Below are positions 1-11,900 of a stretch of 64,000 bases of DNA, in pieces. Position numbers and translations under genes: made by a program. The DNA comes from Brugia malayi (Eukaryota; Nematoda; Chromadorea; Rhabditida; Onchocercidae). The notes under the pieces were generated by a model. The model was given only the letters and a program-made list of their open reading frames with translations. It made no database searches and was not told where the DNA came from. The stretch is from assembly GCF_000002995.4 (NCBI RefSeq), contig NW_025062479.1, forward strand, positions 8,795,721 through 8,859,720, given 5' to 3'. Within the stretch, counting starts at the first letter, position 1; each line of letters opens with the position of its first letter.

Positions 1-665
1 AGCCTCAATGGGGCTATAGATTCTGGCCTGATTATGATTTGGTAGGGTCAAAAATTTCAAATGTAATTAAATCTGACTGAATAAATTTATCTACCCTAAA
101 AATGTTTCAGTACGATGACTTTTGGCATGATCGTTACAGTGGATTCAGACCACTTTACAGAAGTTCATACTATCCACGGCGTTATTATCATCCAGATATA
201 ATGCCAAATCCGCATTACTGGAGTGGACCATATACCACATGGGCAAAACATAGAGGATTTTGGTAATTTTAATTTCAAATCATTTTAATCATTAAATATT
301 GAAGGTCATGGAGCACTCATTTGTTTGCATTTCCTGTCAAATCTCATTACAGAAGGATTCTGGAGAACTGGATTTATTCCAATATAATGAAAACTGTGAA
401 ATGTTTTTGCAAATTCATTGGAAAAAAAGTGTGATGAGAGATGTGTGCCATCTAATGCTACTTTCCAGAAAAGGATTGTGGCAGAGAGGTAATACAACTC
501 CGCATGTTTACTTTTTTTGAAATGTTCAGGTACGATTACAACTCACCATTCTACTACCGAAGGTACTTCACTTATTATGACGACTATCCACGCTATATTT
601 ATATTCCGTTTCGCACTAGAAATTATACACCAGAAATTACTACACTCTACGGTCATTACTGCTGA
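1..665 (+). CDS. 3' end of a Tyr/Trp/Pro/Arg-rich protein gene (function unknown)
   Basis: Three exons are visible and the gene starts before the window. Exon 1 runs to about 41 (reads WGYRFWPDYDL, donor GTAGGG), exon 2 is 111-262 after a TTTCAG acceptor, and exon 3 is 530-665, ending in TGA. The phases fit: exon 2 ends on two bases (TG, donor GTAATT) and exon 3 supplies the G, making a Trp codon. Reading through exon 2 would stop at 264, so intron retention would give a shorter form. The protein is strikingly rich in Tyr, Trp, Pro, Arg and His, with motifs such as YDDFWHDRY and YYRRYFTYYDDYPRY; exons 2 and 3 both begin with Tyr-Asp and look like copies of one repeat. No domain family is recognised. 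It may be a secreted, cross-linked or structural peptide, but that is inference. A possible poly(A) signal (AATAAA) lies near 968. Confidence 0.6.
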
Positions 666-3319
666 AAAGCGAAGCTCATTCCTCAATAAACTCCGTGTGG
701 CACAATTAATCAATGCTTATCTAAAACAGTTTTCAGTCCATTTTCACAGGAAAACGTGCTGCACTTGAACACATACTTTACTTCATTTAGTGCCTATGCT
801 TCATAAGTGTCCATTCTACTAAACTCATGTGATGCATTAACCTGTTTTCCTTAGTATGTATCAAATAACAAGTTTATCTCATGTTAGATTCAATAGTTTG
901 GTGTTATATAATATTTATTTCTCCATTCCATCACCACACTTTTTCCACCATCACAAAATTCAGATTAAAATAAACACCAAAATTTATTGCTCTACTGATT
1001 CTTTTGTCAGCCACAAATGAAGTAAATCTTACGAAATAGTGAACCAGGATATATTATAAAATGGAAACTGTAATAAAGAACCAATAAAACAAGAAACAAT
1101 AATATCACAGACAATACATAACATAAATAGATAAGCTAATATATAAAAACAAGGAAAATATAATGTCTAGCTTACTGAGGTCACTTATCTATCGAAGCTA
1201 TATTTGAAAGTAACTACATTCGGATAAAACTAGCAATGCTTATCAATAATTCTGAAAATTCGCCAGTCTCGAAAAATGCAAAGATGATATGGAAATTGGC
1301 AGAGGAGCATTCACCCTTCTTATTCTAAATTGAAAAGTACTGTTGACTATATGGCACAGACATCATAAAGCTGCACACTATAGAGAACAATGAAGAGATG
1401 AAAATGATAAGGGATTATACGTAATAAATACAACATATGGAAGGAATTATGAATGGCCATAATCACTGATAACTGTAACATAATCAGCGAATTTTAAACT
1501 AATCACATCTGATCAAGGAAAAAAATGCAACTGTCCATACCAAATGCAAAATCAAGATAAAGGACACAAAAATAATAAATTCCTATAAACTTCAACAAGA
1601 AGTCTGCCACAATAATGTCAATGAGAACAAACGGAAACTATCGTTTAAATTAAAAAGGATGATATCATTTCTGCAAGAATGTTACATACCTAACAGGTAT
1701 GTTAGGTATGTAACATTTTAATTAAAAAAGGATGATATCATTTCTGCAAGAATGTTACATACCTAACAGGTATGTACAATATATGTTAGCGACTGAAATT
1801 ACTTGAGGAACCCCATTATTAAAAAACCTTTCTTAAATGCCTGCTTACAAAAAATGAATACTTTACCTGATTCAATGGAAAAAGAACACGTATTCTTCTT
1901 TTGGCAACAAGATCACTGGCCATATTTTGACTTAGATTAAGAAAAGTGAGTTAAAAGCTGCAAGCACAGAGATAACTTCAAAATATGAATTTTACAGAGA
2001 AAATATAAACAAATAGGCACTGATATCTAAAAAGTGCCAAAAGAAACGTAGACGAATACATGATTAATGGAACCTAGTATCAAAAAAATACATCCTTCAG
2101 TATTTAAAATTATATTAACAAATATCGCATTAATTAGTATATTCCGGTCTCACGAAAACTATTGGAAAACTCAGAAGAAAAGTAAAATGTGATTTACTGC
2201 ATATGAATAAAATGAAAACAACGTATTTTAAGAAAGGAAATAATGCTCAGAAATATTCATATGGTCTACCACCAATCTCTCTATCCATCAAAAGGTTAGA
2301 AAAATGCATCCAACAAACAAAGTAAAACTCAAATATAATAGCAGTAAAATATAGCACAAACAATTTAATAATAGATAATTTAACGTTAAAACAAATGTTG
2401 CTATTCTGAAATGCATAAAAATGAGCATGTATAGAATAAAGAGAAACAAATACCAAAAGTAAAAGCAAGCGACAATCTCTTGCATTTACAAGAATCACAC
2501 AAATATAAACAGCAATATCTTGTCCAAGATGCTTGCATAAATGACTCTACCTGACACGTAGAGAGAATCTTAGAAATAAATTTAAAGCTTCATTTGAAAC
2601 CAGCACCCGCTGTTCAGTTAACTTCAAGCAATACTTAAAAGAAAAAAGATTATGTAACAAATATTTGAAAAAAATCATAAGAATTGCAACTCAAATAAAA
2701 TAACTAAATCGCGTGATCGTAAAAACAGTTGTACTAAAAACTATAGAAAAGAAGTAGTGATGATAAATTAGTAAGCTGTGCAATAGAAAAAAAAATGCAT
2801 TTGAAAACAATATATCATGTAAATTCGCAGAAATTCAAAAAAAACATAACAGGAAATAATCAATATATTCATAATAACTTCGACTTTTCATTATAATTGG
2901 AACGAGCTCATGCAGAATGAATAAACGTAAAAAATTGGACCTAATCATTATCGTTGCCAATGCATTTAATAGAATGCAAAGAATTTTTAAATAAGCTGAG
3001 AAGACTGATAACCGTGCGCAGTGTGCTCCTATACAATTTTTAAAAACTATATTTTTAAAGACCTAGAACTACTGCAAAAATAGTGCTGAAGATACCTAAA
3101 CAATTCTGAGACACTCGTCTAAGATCCAAACGAGGAGACTACCAGTCCAAAACATCCTATGTATGCTCCAAGTAATAGGCCCTGTATAATACCTTACTTG
3201 ATATGCTGTAAAGCAATGAAGCAAATTATTATGAAATCAAAAATAAATAAATGAAAGCACACTGTACCCGCATCTGGAAATAAAGATTTCGATTGCTAGC
3301 TAGCCGATATCTAGCTAAG
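666..3319. other. intergenic DNA, no gene seen
   Basis: AT-rich spacer between two converging genes. The short open frames here (for example 2247-2498 on the minus strand) are low-complexity and hydrophobic and lack splice or homology support. The only structured part is the hairpin duplication at 1647-1776, listed separately. Confidence 0.6.
1647..1776. repeat. 73-bp tandem duplication around a perfect 14-bp palindrome
   Basis: A unit beginning AATTAAAAAGGATGATATC recurs with a 73-bp shift (GATGATATC starts at 1658 and at 1731). At 1681-1714 two 14-base arms, GTTACATACCTAAC and its exact reverse complement, flank a 6-base loop. A second, nested hairpin (ACATACCT/AGGTATGT) is possible in each copy. 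Confidence 0.9.
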
Positions 3320-6300
3320 TTAAAATTCTTGGACAGCGAAAGGTCGTCTAGGGAAGATACGCAGCTCCGAAAGTTTATCAATTCGCTGCGACAGTTCTTC
3401 TAGACGTTTCAATGTTGGCTTTACATACACGTAAACGAATTCAGCTACCGTATCATTGTAGAAAACAGTTTGCATTTCAGTTCTAAAAAAAGTCTGCTAT
3501 TAAATGCTCTAATGAATTCACTTTATCATGAGAAAACAAAAATTTGCAAAACGTCAAATCAAATTACTTGATATTCTGCTCGCAAACTTCCATTTCACGA
3601 AGGAACGACTTAACCTTATACAACACTTGATCAAGATACCAGGCTTGTGTGTATAAATGTTTCTCATTGAATCTTGCAATCCACCCACGAACCTTAAAAA
3701 CAATATCTGTTTTCACATTAGGCTTAGTTTTAAAAACTGAAACAAACCTGATAATCATTGAAAACCTGTTCTTCAACGGAATTAATTGTCGAATGTAATG
3801 TCTGCACAGCGTGGAAAACGTGTACACCTACAAAATATTGTAAATGAGTTTTATTCATAATACATATGCATACTGCTCGCGATGCGCTGATCTGCATTTT
3901 TCGCTATCTACAAATCCAAATTTCTTGGAATTCCAAAATTTAAATTTAAGAAATATAATTTACAAAATTCCTTCAAACAACATTTAAAAAACTAAGGAAA
4001 GACCGATACCAGGAAAACTGCACTGCGGTATGAATGGAGATGAATTTTTGTCGAAATATAATACCGAAGAGCACTTCAACGACTGTGAGACTGACCGCAT
4101 CACTAAATTTCAAATTTAATTAACTTTTCAACAGCATGAAAATGACGTCAGTGCTTTGCGAGTATGGAGAGCATAAGCACATGCGGATCATAAGAGAGAA
4201 TCATGTTTAAAATGAAAAGTTATAGAAATTGCTACATTTCCGAAAGAAAAATAAAAACAAATTTAAAGGATATGCTTCTATCTATAAATCATCGAAAGAG
4301 ATGCAAGCATTTTCTACCTAGATTTTTCCATGAAATAAACCAGAATTCTTACCTTCAAAATCATATTGGCCATTTTTTAAAACAGCCATGTTTACAGCAG
4401 CAGAAAGAAGACCAACTGGTATAATTTCGCATATGATGGCAAAATGGTCAAACCTGAAAGTGGTTAAATATTTAGAAACATCAAATTCACTTTGCACAAC
4501 TTAGGAAAAACAAATGTAAGATATTATCATGAATGGATCGTCCATTAATGAAGTAAGCGAAATACTTATCATCGCTTTTGCTAGTAAAGTTACCTACTCG
4601 ATTAGTTCATTAAAAAAAAAAAAAAAAAAAAAAACGTAACAATTACCAATACATATGTAACTATAGAAAGCTTTAGATATGCAATTTTTTACAAAAAAGT
4701 GCAATAAGAATCGTAGTTTTTCTTCTCTTCTGTAAGAACGAGGAACTCTAAAAACAAGGCAAAGATCTACAACGTTTCAAAACATAACTATCATATAAAT
4801 CATAATTATAATCAACATAAACATAATTATCTGCGCTGCAGTAAAATTTTCCATTAAAGTAGTATAATGTATGCAATCGAGAAACTTTAACCTTTGCCAA
4901 CCAGTCACAATGATGCCTCGAAACTGCTTGAATTTAGAGTGATGTTCATTCATCTGTTTTAACCAACTTATGTGGTTATTCAAGTAATGTTGAACATTAG
5001 AAGCATACTGATCTGGACCATCGGCACCTAAGATGAGAATAAATAGTAACTTGCAAAAAAAAACAAAAAAAAAAAGAAAATCGTAGAGTAAAAAAGAAAC
5101 GTAATATAAATTACAAAACTTTGCATTTTCCAAAACTCAACTTTGTAAGCAGAAGCTCCCCAAACGTACGAAAACATTGAGGATAATCTCTGCCAAAAAT
5201 CAGGTAACAACTGATCATCCAAATTTTCCATATAATTCCATACTACTGGCTCGACCAAATTACTCAAACTAAAAGTAATGAGACTGATAAAAGAAATAAA
5301 TAAAAATTATGACGTCGAATATTTCTAAGAAGTTTGGGACACAAGTTACATTTACATTTAAGTGAACAGTGGTGCATATTTCACGGGGAAAAAACATGGC
5401 AATTGGTAAAATACTCAGCACTACCACTACTGAAAATACAAACTCATGTGAAGCCACTAACCTATCAATATACCAAATGAAAAATATATACCCATGCTTC
5501 AAAACATTTTGTGCTTGTAAATTTACTAGCATATCGTGCCAAATCAATACATTCACTTTTTTGTTTGGAACTTGAGCCTAAAATCAATTATAGATTTACA
5601 AGTGTAAGGAGGTTGCTTCCTGAAGCAGGCAATTCGTCAGGTACTTTTTCTCATTGAAGATTAAATTCGAATACCAATAAGAGAGTACAATTTGAAAAAA
5701 CATTTGACAGAGAAAAATTAGCTTCAAACCTTAACAAACTTCGATATTCTCGCAATGTGCCTAAGAAGCAAGAATTCCGTGTCAACATTGTTGTTTACCA
5801 TGTAGCTTCTGTCCTTTTCACACCGACCGATCTAACATAAAATAACAGTCGTGAATTACGTCGAATATTTTTATAATGCCATCACCTTTTACCACGAATT
5901 ATCAAAAAAAAAAAATAAGCGCCGAATGCAAGTGTTTACAAAAATGTTGTGCTGAAACCCACAACTACATGTTCACATTGTTTCAACTGTGAAAAGCAAG
6001 CAATCTAAATTGTAATGAAACAAACTTGAAAAACTTCATCTGCTCCAATGTGGAAATATTTCATGGCAAAATCTTTGTGTAAATTTAATATTTGTCTCAG
6101 CGCTTCCTGAACCAAATCAACTGCTCCTTCATCCGTCAAACAAATTACCTGAATGTAGTTACAGAAATGCCACTAAAATACCAACCGTAAGAAACAAAGA
6201 CATAAATATGCCTCGGAATTACATGCAACTGGACAATTAGAACTTCCTCAATAAAATACAAAAATTCCAACAAACAGAAGCTGTAAGCCGTACCTGTGGA

Positions 6301-7752
6301 TATCGCTCCTCTTCGCGATATTTGGAGAAGTTAGGGTATTTCAAAATGTATTCCAGATGACCCACTGTTTGCACAAGAGGTATAATGTCCAAATTATGTG
6401 TCTGGATTGCACGGAGAAAACGACGCAATTCATCCAAAGTATATGCATTACCAGCTTTTACCCCGCTTAGTTTACCTTCAAAATTCATGAATTAATGACA
6501 ACGAAGTTTTCTGAATGCAGTGGATGTTCCGAAGAAAACGGAAGGTAGCCATCTTATCACAGTACTGCTGCGACCATTTCTAAAATAATAATGAAAAAAA
6601 AAAAAAAAAATCAAATCCAACAAAATTTATTGGTAACAAAAAACGAAAAATTTTCACAGCACAATGTCAAAAAAATTGAGAAAAACAAAGGAACATATGT
6701 ACCTGTAAATGGAAACATGTCTTCATATTCGATCATTATTCCTGTTGCTCCAATCTGTTTAATAAATGGAACAAGCTTCAATAAATAGCCCATTTTTGGT
6801 GCTGCGCCTTTCAAATCCAAATGAAAAATGCGATTTGCTGTAAAATGTATATTTCTCTGCAACAAGCATAATAAAACCTATACAAGTACAATTAATTGAA
6901 AATAATAAGAAAAGTCAGATACATAATAATTTTAATTAAGTGCCAAAACTGCTTTTCATTAATTTAATAAGATAAACAGCTCATTCATATCAAGAAAGTT
7001 CAAAATTAAGTAAAGGAAAAAACTTTTAGAACTTACGTGCAATAAAGTAATTTTGCGAAGATGATGGTCTATGTAGTACTTTTTGGAAAACACGATCCCC
7101 ATCAACGACAATTCCTTGCATATTTTCTAGGCTGTCTCTCTGAATTACAAATTCGATGATGTAAGAGACAATGATAACTTTTTTCTACACTTTTCCGTGA
7201 ATTTGACGAAAATGGCCAAAATTGATTAACTGAACTTTTGCGATGTTGTCAACTTCCTGCCAAACGAAGTGTAGAAGAAACTGGCAAAGAAATTGAAGTC
7301 AGGTATTCAGCTGAAATTCATTACCTTTACTCCACTAACTTTCGCTCCTGACTGGGCTTTACGTGACACATTACGCTGTATCCGCGACCCATCCTAAAAG
7401 CAGTTTTTTCAAAATAAAATTTTTTTTTCAAAAAAATTCAAAATCAAATGACGTCGTTGCAATAAATCATGCTTTTTAATATTGATATATCTTACTTAAA
7501 TATGATTTAACATCCTCAGTACTCACTATCTTCCAACCAAAATCCCTATGACTATTTTGCCTAACCATTTAATGCGTCGAATATTCTGACATCTTCTGAG
7601 GTCTCGCAGTGAAAAGATCGTGAACCAATAGTTCAGGGTACCACTCGAAAGAAAAAGCTTGCCTGATAGTCCATAATGAGGATCGTGGCTGTGTAAATCA
7701 CTGTTAAACACGATATCGATAACGCAAATCGCCGAACCGATCTTCGCAACAT
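3320..7752 (-). CDS. GH20 beta-N-acetylhexosaminidase, HEXD type, membrane-anchored
   Basis: Exons (minus): 7752-7663, 7393-7325, 7139-7037, 6837-6703, 6475-6294, 6148-6026, 5831-5730, 5577-5492, 5268-5142, 5027-4892 (or from 5049), 4453-4353, 4090-4010, 3827-3748, 3692-3568, 3482-3320; about 567-574 aa. It should remove terminal GlcNAc/GalNAc from glycans. Family hallmarks occur in order: HLDLKGAAPK, IEYEDMFPFTG, LDIIPLVQTVGHLEYILK, the catalytic Asp-Glu pair in FHIGADEVFQ (about residue 225), LIWHDML, LVEPVVW, GIIVTGWQ and the C-terminal FPRRPF. The N-terminus MLRRSVRRF followed by a hydrophobic stretch is a type II signal anchor, like the Golgi HEX-2/HEX-3 group of C. elegans and unlike the soluble human HEXD. 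TTTCAG lies 3 bases before the ATG, a likely trans-splice site. Intron 1 uses a GC donor. The exon 9/10 junction is irregular (see findings). Confidence 0.92.
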
Positions 7753-7762
7753 TTCCTGAAAT
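7740..7762 (-). promoter_or_regulatory. probable spliced-leader acceptor before the hexosaminidase start
   Basis: On the minus strand TATTATTTCAG is followed by GAA and then the ATG at 7752. There is no upstream coding exon, so this is best read as a trans-splice acceptor; a 5'UTR intron is the alternative. Confidence 0.5.
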
Positions 7763-8910
7763 AATATTCCAAAACCCACAGAAAGAGAGCACTAATCATA
7801 CATACCAGCAGACAATAACACCTCACAGACCTACCGCACACGAACAATAAGCAACTTTTCAAGCCAGTTCTCATCCTCTGTCAGCAAAAGAAGCATGGAA
7901 CTTTTCACGGCCCGCCAGACTCAACGTGCAACCAGGTATGAACTGAGTGAATTTCAACTCGAATAGGGGGACGCATGTTAAATCGGAACAACTGCAGTTT
8001 AACTGAGGAGTGCTTGACCTCCAAAACCACTTTTTTTTTCTTTTAAATAACATGAAAATTATTGAACGTGGACTTCATGCAAGTTATTCATCTTATTGAA
8101 TCCAAAAAAAAATCTGAATCTGTGTAGGCCTGTAGGAATGTTTTCTCAATGTTTTTCATCACAATGTTTTCAATTATAAACTAGTGCTTATTTCCATCTT
8201 TCATCAAATGATGATACTTTTGTAGAACAAACTTTCACTCTTAACTGTTCTAACAAAAATGTTCGCCTTCAATTATTTTCCTCTAAATTTCTTTCAGTTT
8301 GGAAACCATTTGTACTCAACGCTAATCCAAATTGATATAAAGTTCATTTAATTGGCTTATTTTATTGAATTTATTACGAACCCACTTCATAGTTCTTTTT
8401 ATAGTATATCATCATAAATTTCCAATAAACAATTTGCTAGATTACTGTGGTGTGTTTAAAAAAATACAAACCTAAGCATTTATAAATATCACATAAAATG
8501 TTGCATAAACAAGCAGTTTTTCATGTGACAATACTCCGAGGGACTTTTGTATGTGTGCAAGATAGTAATTCTATACGAAAATGAAATTTGAGAAAAACAT
8601 CAATTTGCTGGGAAGTGGGAAATTATTCCATGAACATCCTAACAGAAACCGAAATTTCACTTCTTTTTTTCTCTCACTATATAATTTTTTAAGCGACCAA
8701 AATTTCAGATTTTGCTATAGGATCTAGAAAAGCTCTAGAACTAAATTAGATTAAAGCGGAATTCGCCACAGAAGGTACAGTGATAATGATAACGATGATA
8801 ACGATGATAACGATAATAATCTGGTCATTGGTAGCTGAAAAGTTACTCACACATTTCTTTACTGTCAACAAATATCCTTAGAAATAAGAATATATGACAT
8901 CAGTATTCCA
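7753..8910. other. intergenic DNA between hexosaminidase and SLC13 genes
   Basis: No coding sequence recognised. It contains a short GATAAC-type microsatellite at about 8780-8820 and otherwise AT-rich spacer. Confidence 0.6.
8781..8820. repeat. GATAAC-type microsatellite
   Basis: Repeated GATAAC/GATGATAAC units run for about 40 bp. Confidence 0.85.
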
Positions 8911-11900
8911 CTATTTGGCAGTTGCATTGGTCAGTAAATCAAATAAGGTATGGTTCCGGTATACTAGTTCTGCCGGAGTGTAGGCCCAGAGAGGGAATTT
9001 GTCCAGCTCGAATAGGTATCTGGAATTGTTTATTTAATTACTTTTATGAAATTATTGCTAATTGCATAATATATGGAAAAAAACATTCATGTTTTAATAT
9101 TCACATGCAATGGAATGTGAGAAAGGGTAATGAACGATTTGTAATACCGCGTAAAATCTGAGGTGAAATCTCAGTCATAAGTAATTAGTAAAGCTGAAGC
9201 AAATGTGCTTCACTAAGTTGATCAAGATAGCATTTCTAATGATAGGCTAATAATGTACTCTTTTCTGGTCTAATCTGAAAAATTGACTTACGTTGCCCAA
9301 GTCATCATAAACAGTATTGCTAATAAACCACATTCGATAGTGGCCAATGTTCCAGCCAATAACTGAAAGAGATACGTCATGCTTTGGTTACAATAATCAA
9401 AAATTTTATCTGGAAAAAAAATTCAACTCCATGTACTTACCATATCTTTGACACGTAATAAACCTGAGGCGAAAATGATTGCATTTGGTGGAGTTGCCAC
9501 CTGAAATAATTTAAAGCTTCAAAAAAAAAAAAAAAAAAAAAACCATAAAGAGATATCTTAATTATCATCTTCATGTTTGGCGTCCAAAAGTCAATTACAA
9601 AGTTCAAAATTTACTGAATGAAACGAACAGGCAAACTGAAAGCCATTGAAGACGCAAGAGCGGTAGGAATCATAAAATAAAGTGGATGAATTTCCAATGA
9701 TTTCGCTAATTCTGCTACAATGGGAATGAAGATGGATGCTGTTACTGTGTTACTGCAAATATTTGTTAGGAATATGGTGATAAATATGCAAATTGCCATA
9801 ATAACATTAACTGGGAACATTTGTAGTAATTGCATCATTTCTCCAACACGATAACTTAGGTTCGATTCCTGAAAACAACATTTGTATCAATTAGCCAGCA
9901 TCTTTTATACAGACTAATATATTTTTTTTTTTTCATGCATTCTGAGTGATATATTCACGTATTAGTTAACTGATAATCACCTTCTTATTCAGATCTCAAA
10001 AAATTTACTAAGATTCTGTTTCTTATTCAAATAGATTTACAGCCGCTTTCTTTTTTTACTGTCAAAAAGCTAATCAATCGCAATTTTCTGCTGACTTTGA
10101 AAACAGTGGCCCTAAAATTATCCAAATAGTACACCGAATCACAGCTTTTCTTAGATTTTTGCTTTCATTTTATTGCTTACTTGTAAGAACCTCATAAAAC
10201 CCTTGAATTCCATCATTGTAGAAAAAAGATTTTATAAGAGAAGTTCGCTAATCGATGCTTTTTGGAAAAAATTTACCAGTTTTCTGACACTTTCTTGTCA
10301 GGGGATGAACTATATGATACCAGTAAACTACGAAAAATGCATATAAAACCATTGAGAAGGATTGTTCCATAATTTTCATACCAAAAAAAATTTAACTAAT
10401 ATGGACATTAAAGATAATAAATTTGAACGCTTATAATAAAATTTATCTTAAGTTTTCGTAAAATGGTATACCAAAAACAAAGCATAAAATACAAAAACAA
10501 AGTAAAATATATATACTCTTTTAAATATGAGAAATTTTATAAAAGTAAGCTGAAAGATATGTGATAATGATTTGTATATCAGATTACATCCATAAACATT
10601 CTGTGGTAAGAGAACAATGATTTCCTGGTTGTTATATTAAATCAGCAATCTGTTCTTATAATAAATTTCAAATTCATGAATGAAGAATTTTGAGTCGTGT
10701 ATTTAGTACCTTGACACCGGCAGCCATTGCAAAGCCACCTCCAAGTAGCAGTACAACACTCCATGGAAATTTTGCTTGCATTGTTTTCCAATCCAGTAAT
10801 GTTTCGATATTCTCCGTTTTTCCTAAATTGTTATTTTATTTCGGATATATGCTCAACTTTATGTTTTTCTCTGATCAAACATGATAAAAACAGTTTCAAA
10901 ATTTGTTACCAAAGAAATTTGGCTTTTGAATCGGGACGGCAAATAATATGATTGCAACCAACATTGCGCTTGTTGTATCTGTTACATATCTAAATTTCTT
11001 GGGGCTGTATGAAAATGTTTTTAAAAGATTCTAAGAAAATTAAGTGTAAATATTTCAAATAAGATATTCTGAGAATGTTAGACTTATCTAAATTTCCTCA
11101 ATTATATTTCTGAGTTTATTTTTTGAAAATATATGCGAATCACATGCCCTGTTTTGAAAAGAGCTCCGAAACCAGAAACAACATAAGGATCTCTCGTTAT
11201 CCAAAGTGTTAACAATATTAAGAAGCAAATTGATACAGAGATTTCTGCAAACGATAAGCCTGGCAGTTCATCGTACTTCTGTCTCAGTTTGTCTTTAATC
11301 GTCTGATGACCTGCATTTGTTACATCCTTTAAATTTTTATTTCATTCTGTATTTCAGTTGCTGGCTAATAGGTATACGATTAATGAGAAGATTCAATATC
11401 ACATATTAGTAGGATAAGTAGTTAGAAGAAAAAACATATGAGTGTTTAAGAGAAATTTTTTTGATTCTCAATAAAAAAGAAAAAAATAAACCTTTCGAAG
11501 CTTTCCGGAAGAAAATGAGTACTAGTGTTAACCATGTCATGAATAAGCATGCAATAACAAGTGGTAGTGCAAAAACCATCCAGGATATGAAATTAATGTC
11601 TGTATCTGCGAGGGGGAAAATTCTAAAATAATATTTGATAGCAAATAGAAGAATAAATACGCTTTAAATCACTTCTTCAACTTAGAAATACGAATGCTAG
11701 AATCTTTGCTAAAAAAAAAAGGAAATAGAAAAATTTCCAGATTGACAATATATAAGTAATTGAAAAATAGTAACAAACTCTTTAATTTGGCCCAATAAAA
11801 CAAGATTTGACGGTGTTCCTGTAATCGTTCCTGTACCACCGATATTTGCACCAAAAGCAACTGATATCAGCAATCCTTTGGCCATTTGATGTTCATCTTT

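Noticed and set aside
299..520. 73-codon + frame in the Tyr-rich gene
   Set aside because: It lies in the intron between exons 2 and 3 and has no matching composition.
7526..7792. 88-codon minus frame at the 5' end of the hexosaminidase gene
   Set aside because: The neighbouring frame starting at 7752 encodes the signal anchor and splices in phase to the next exon.
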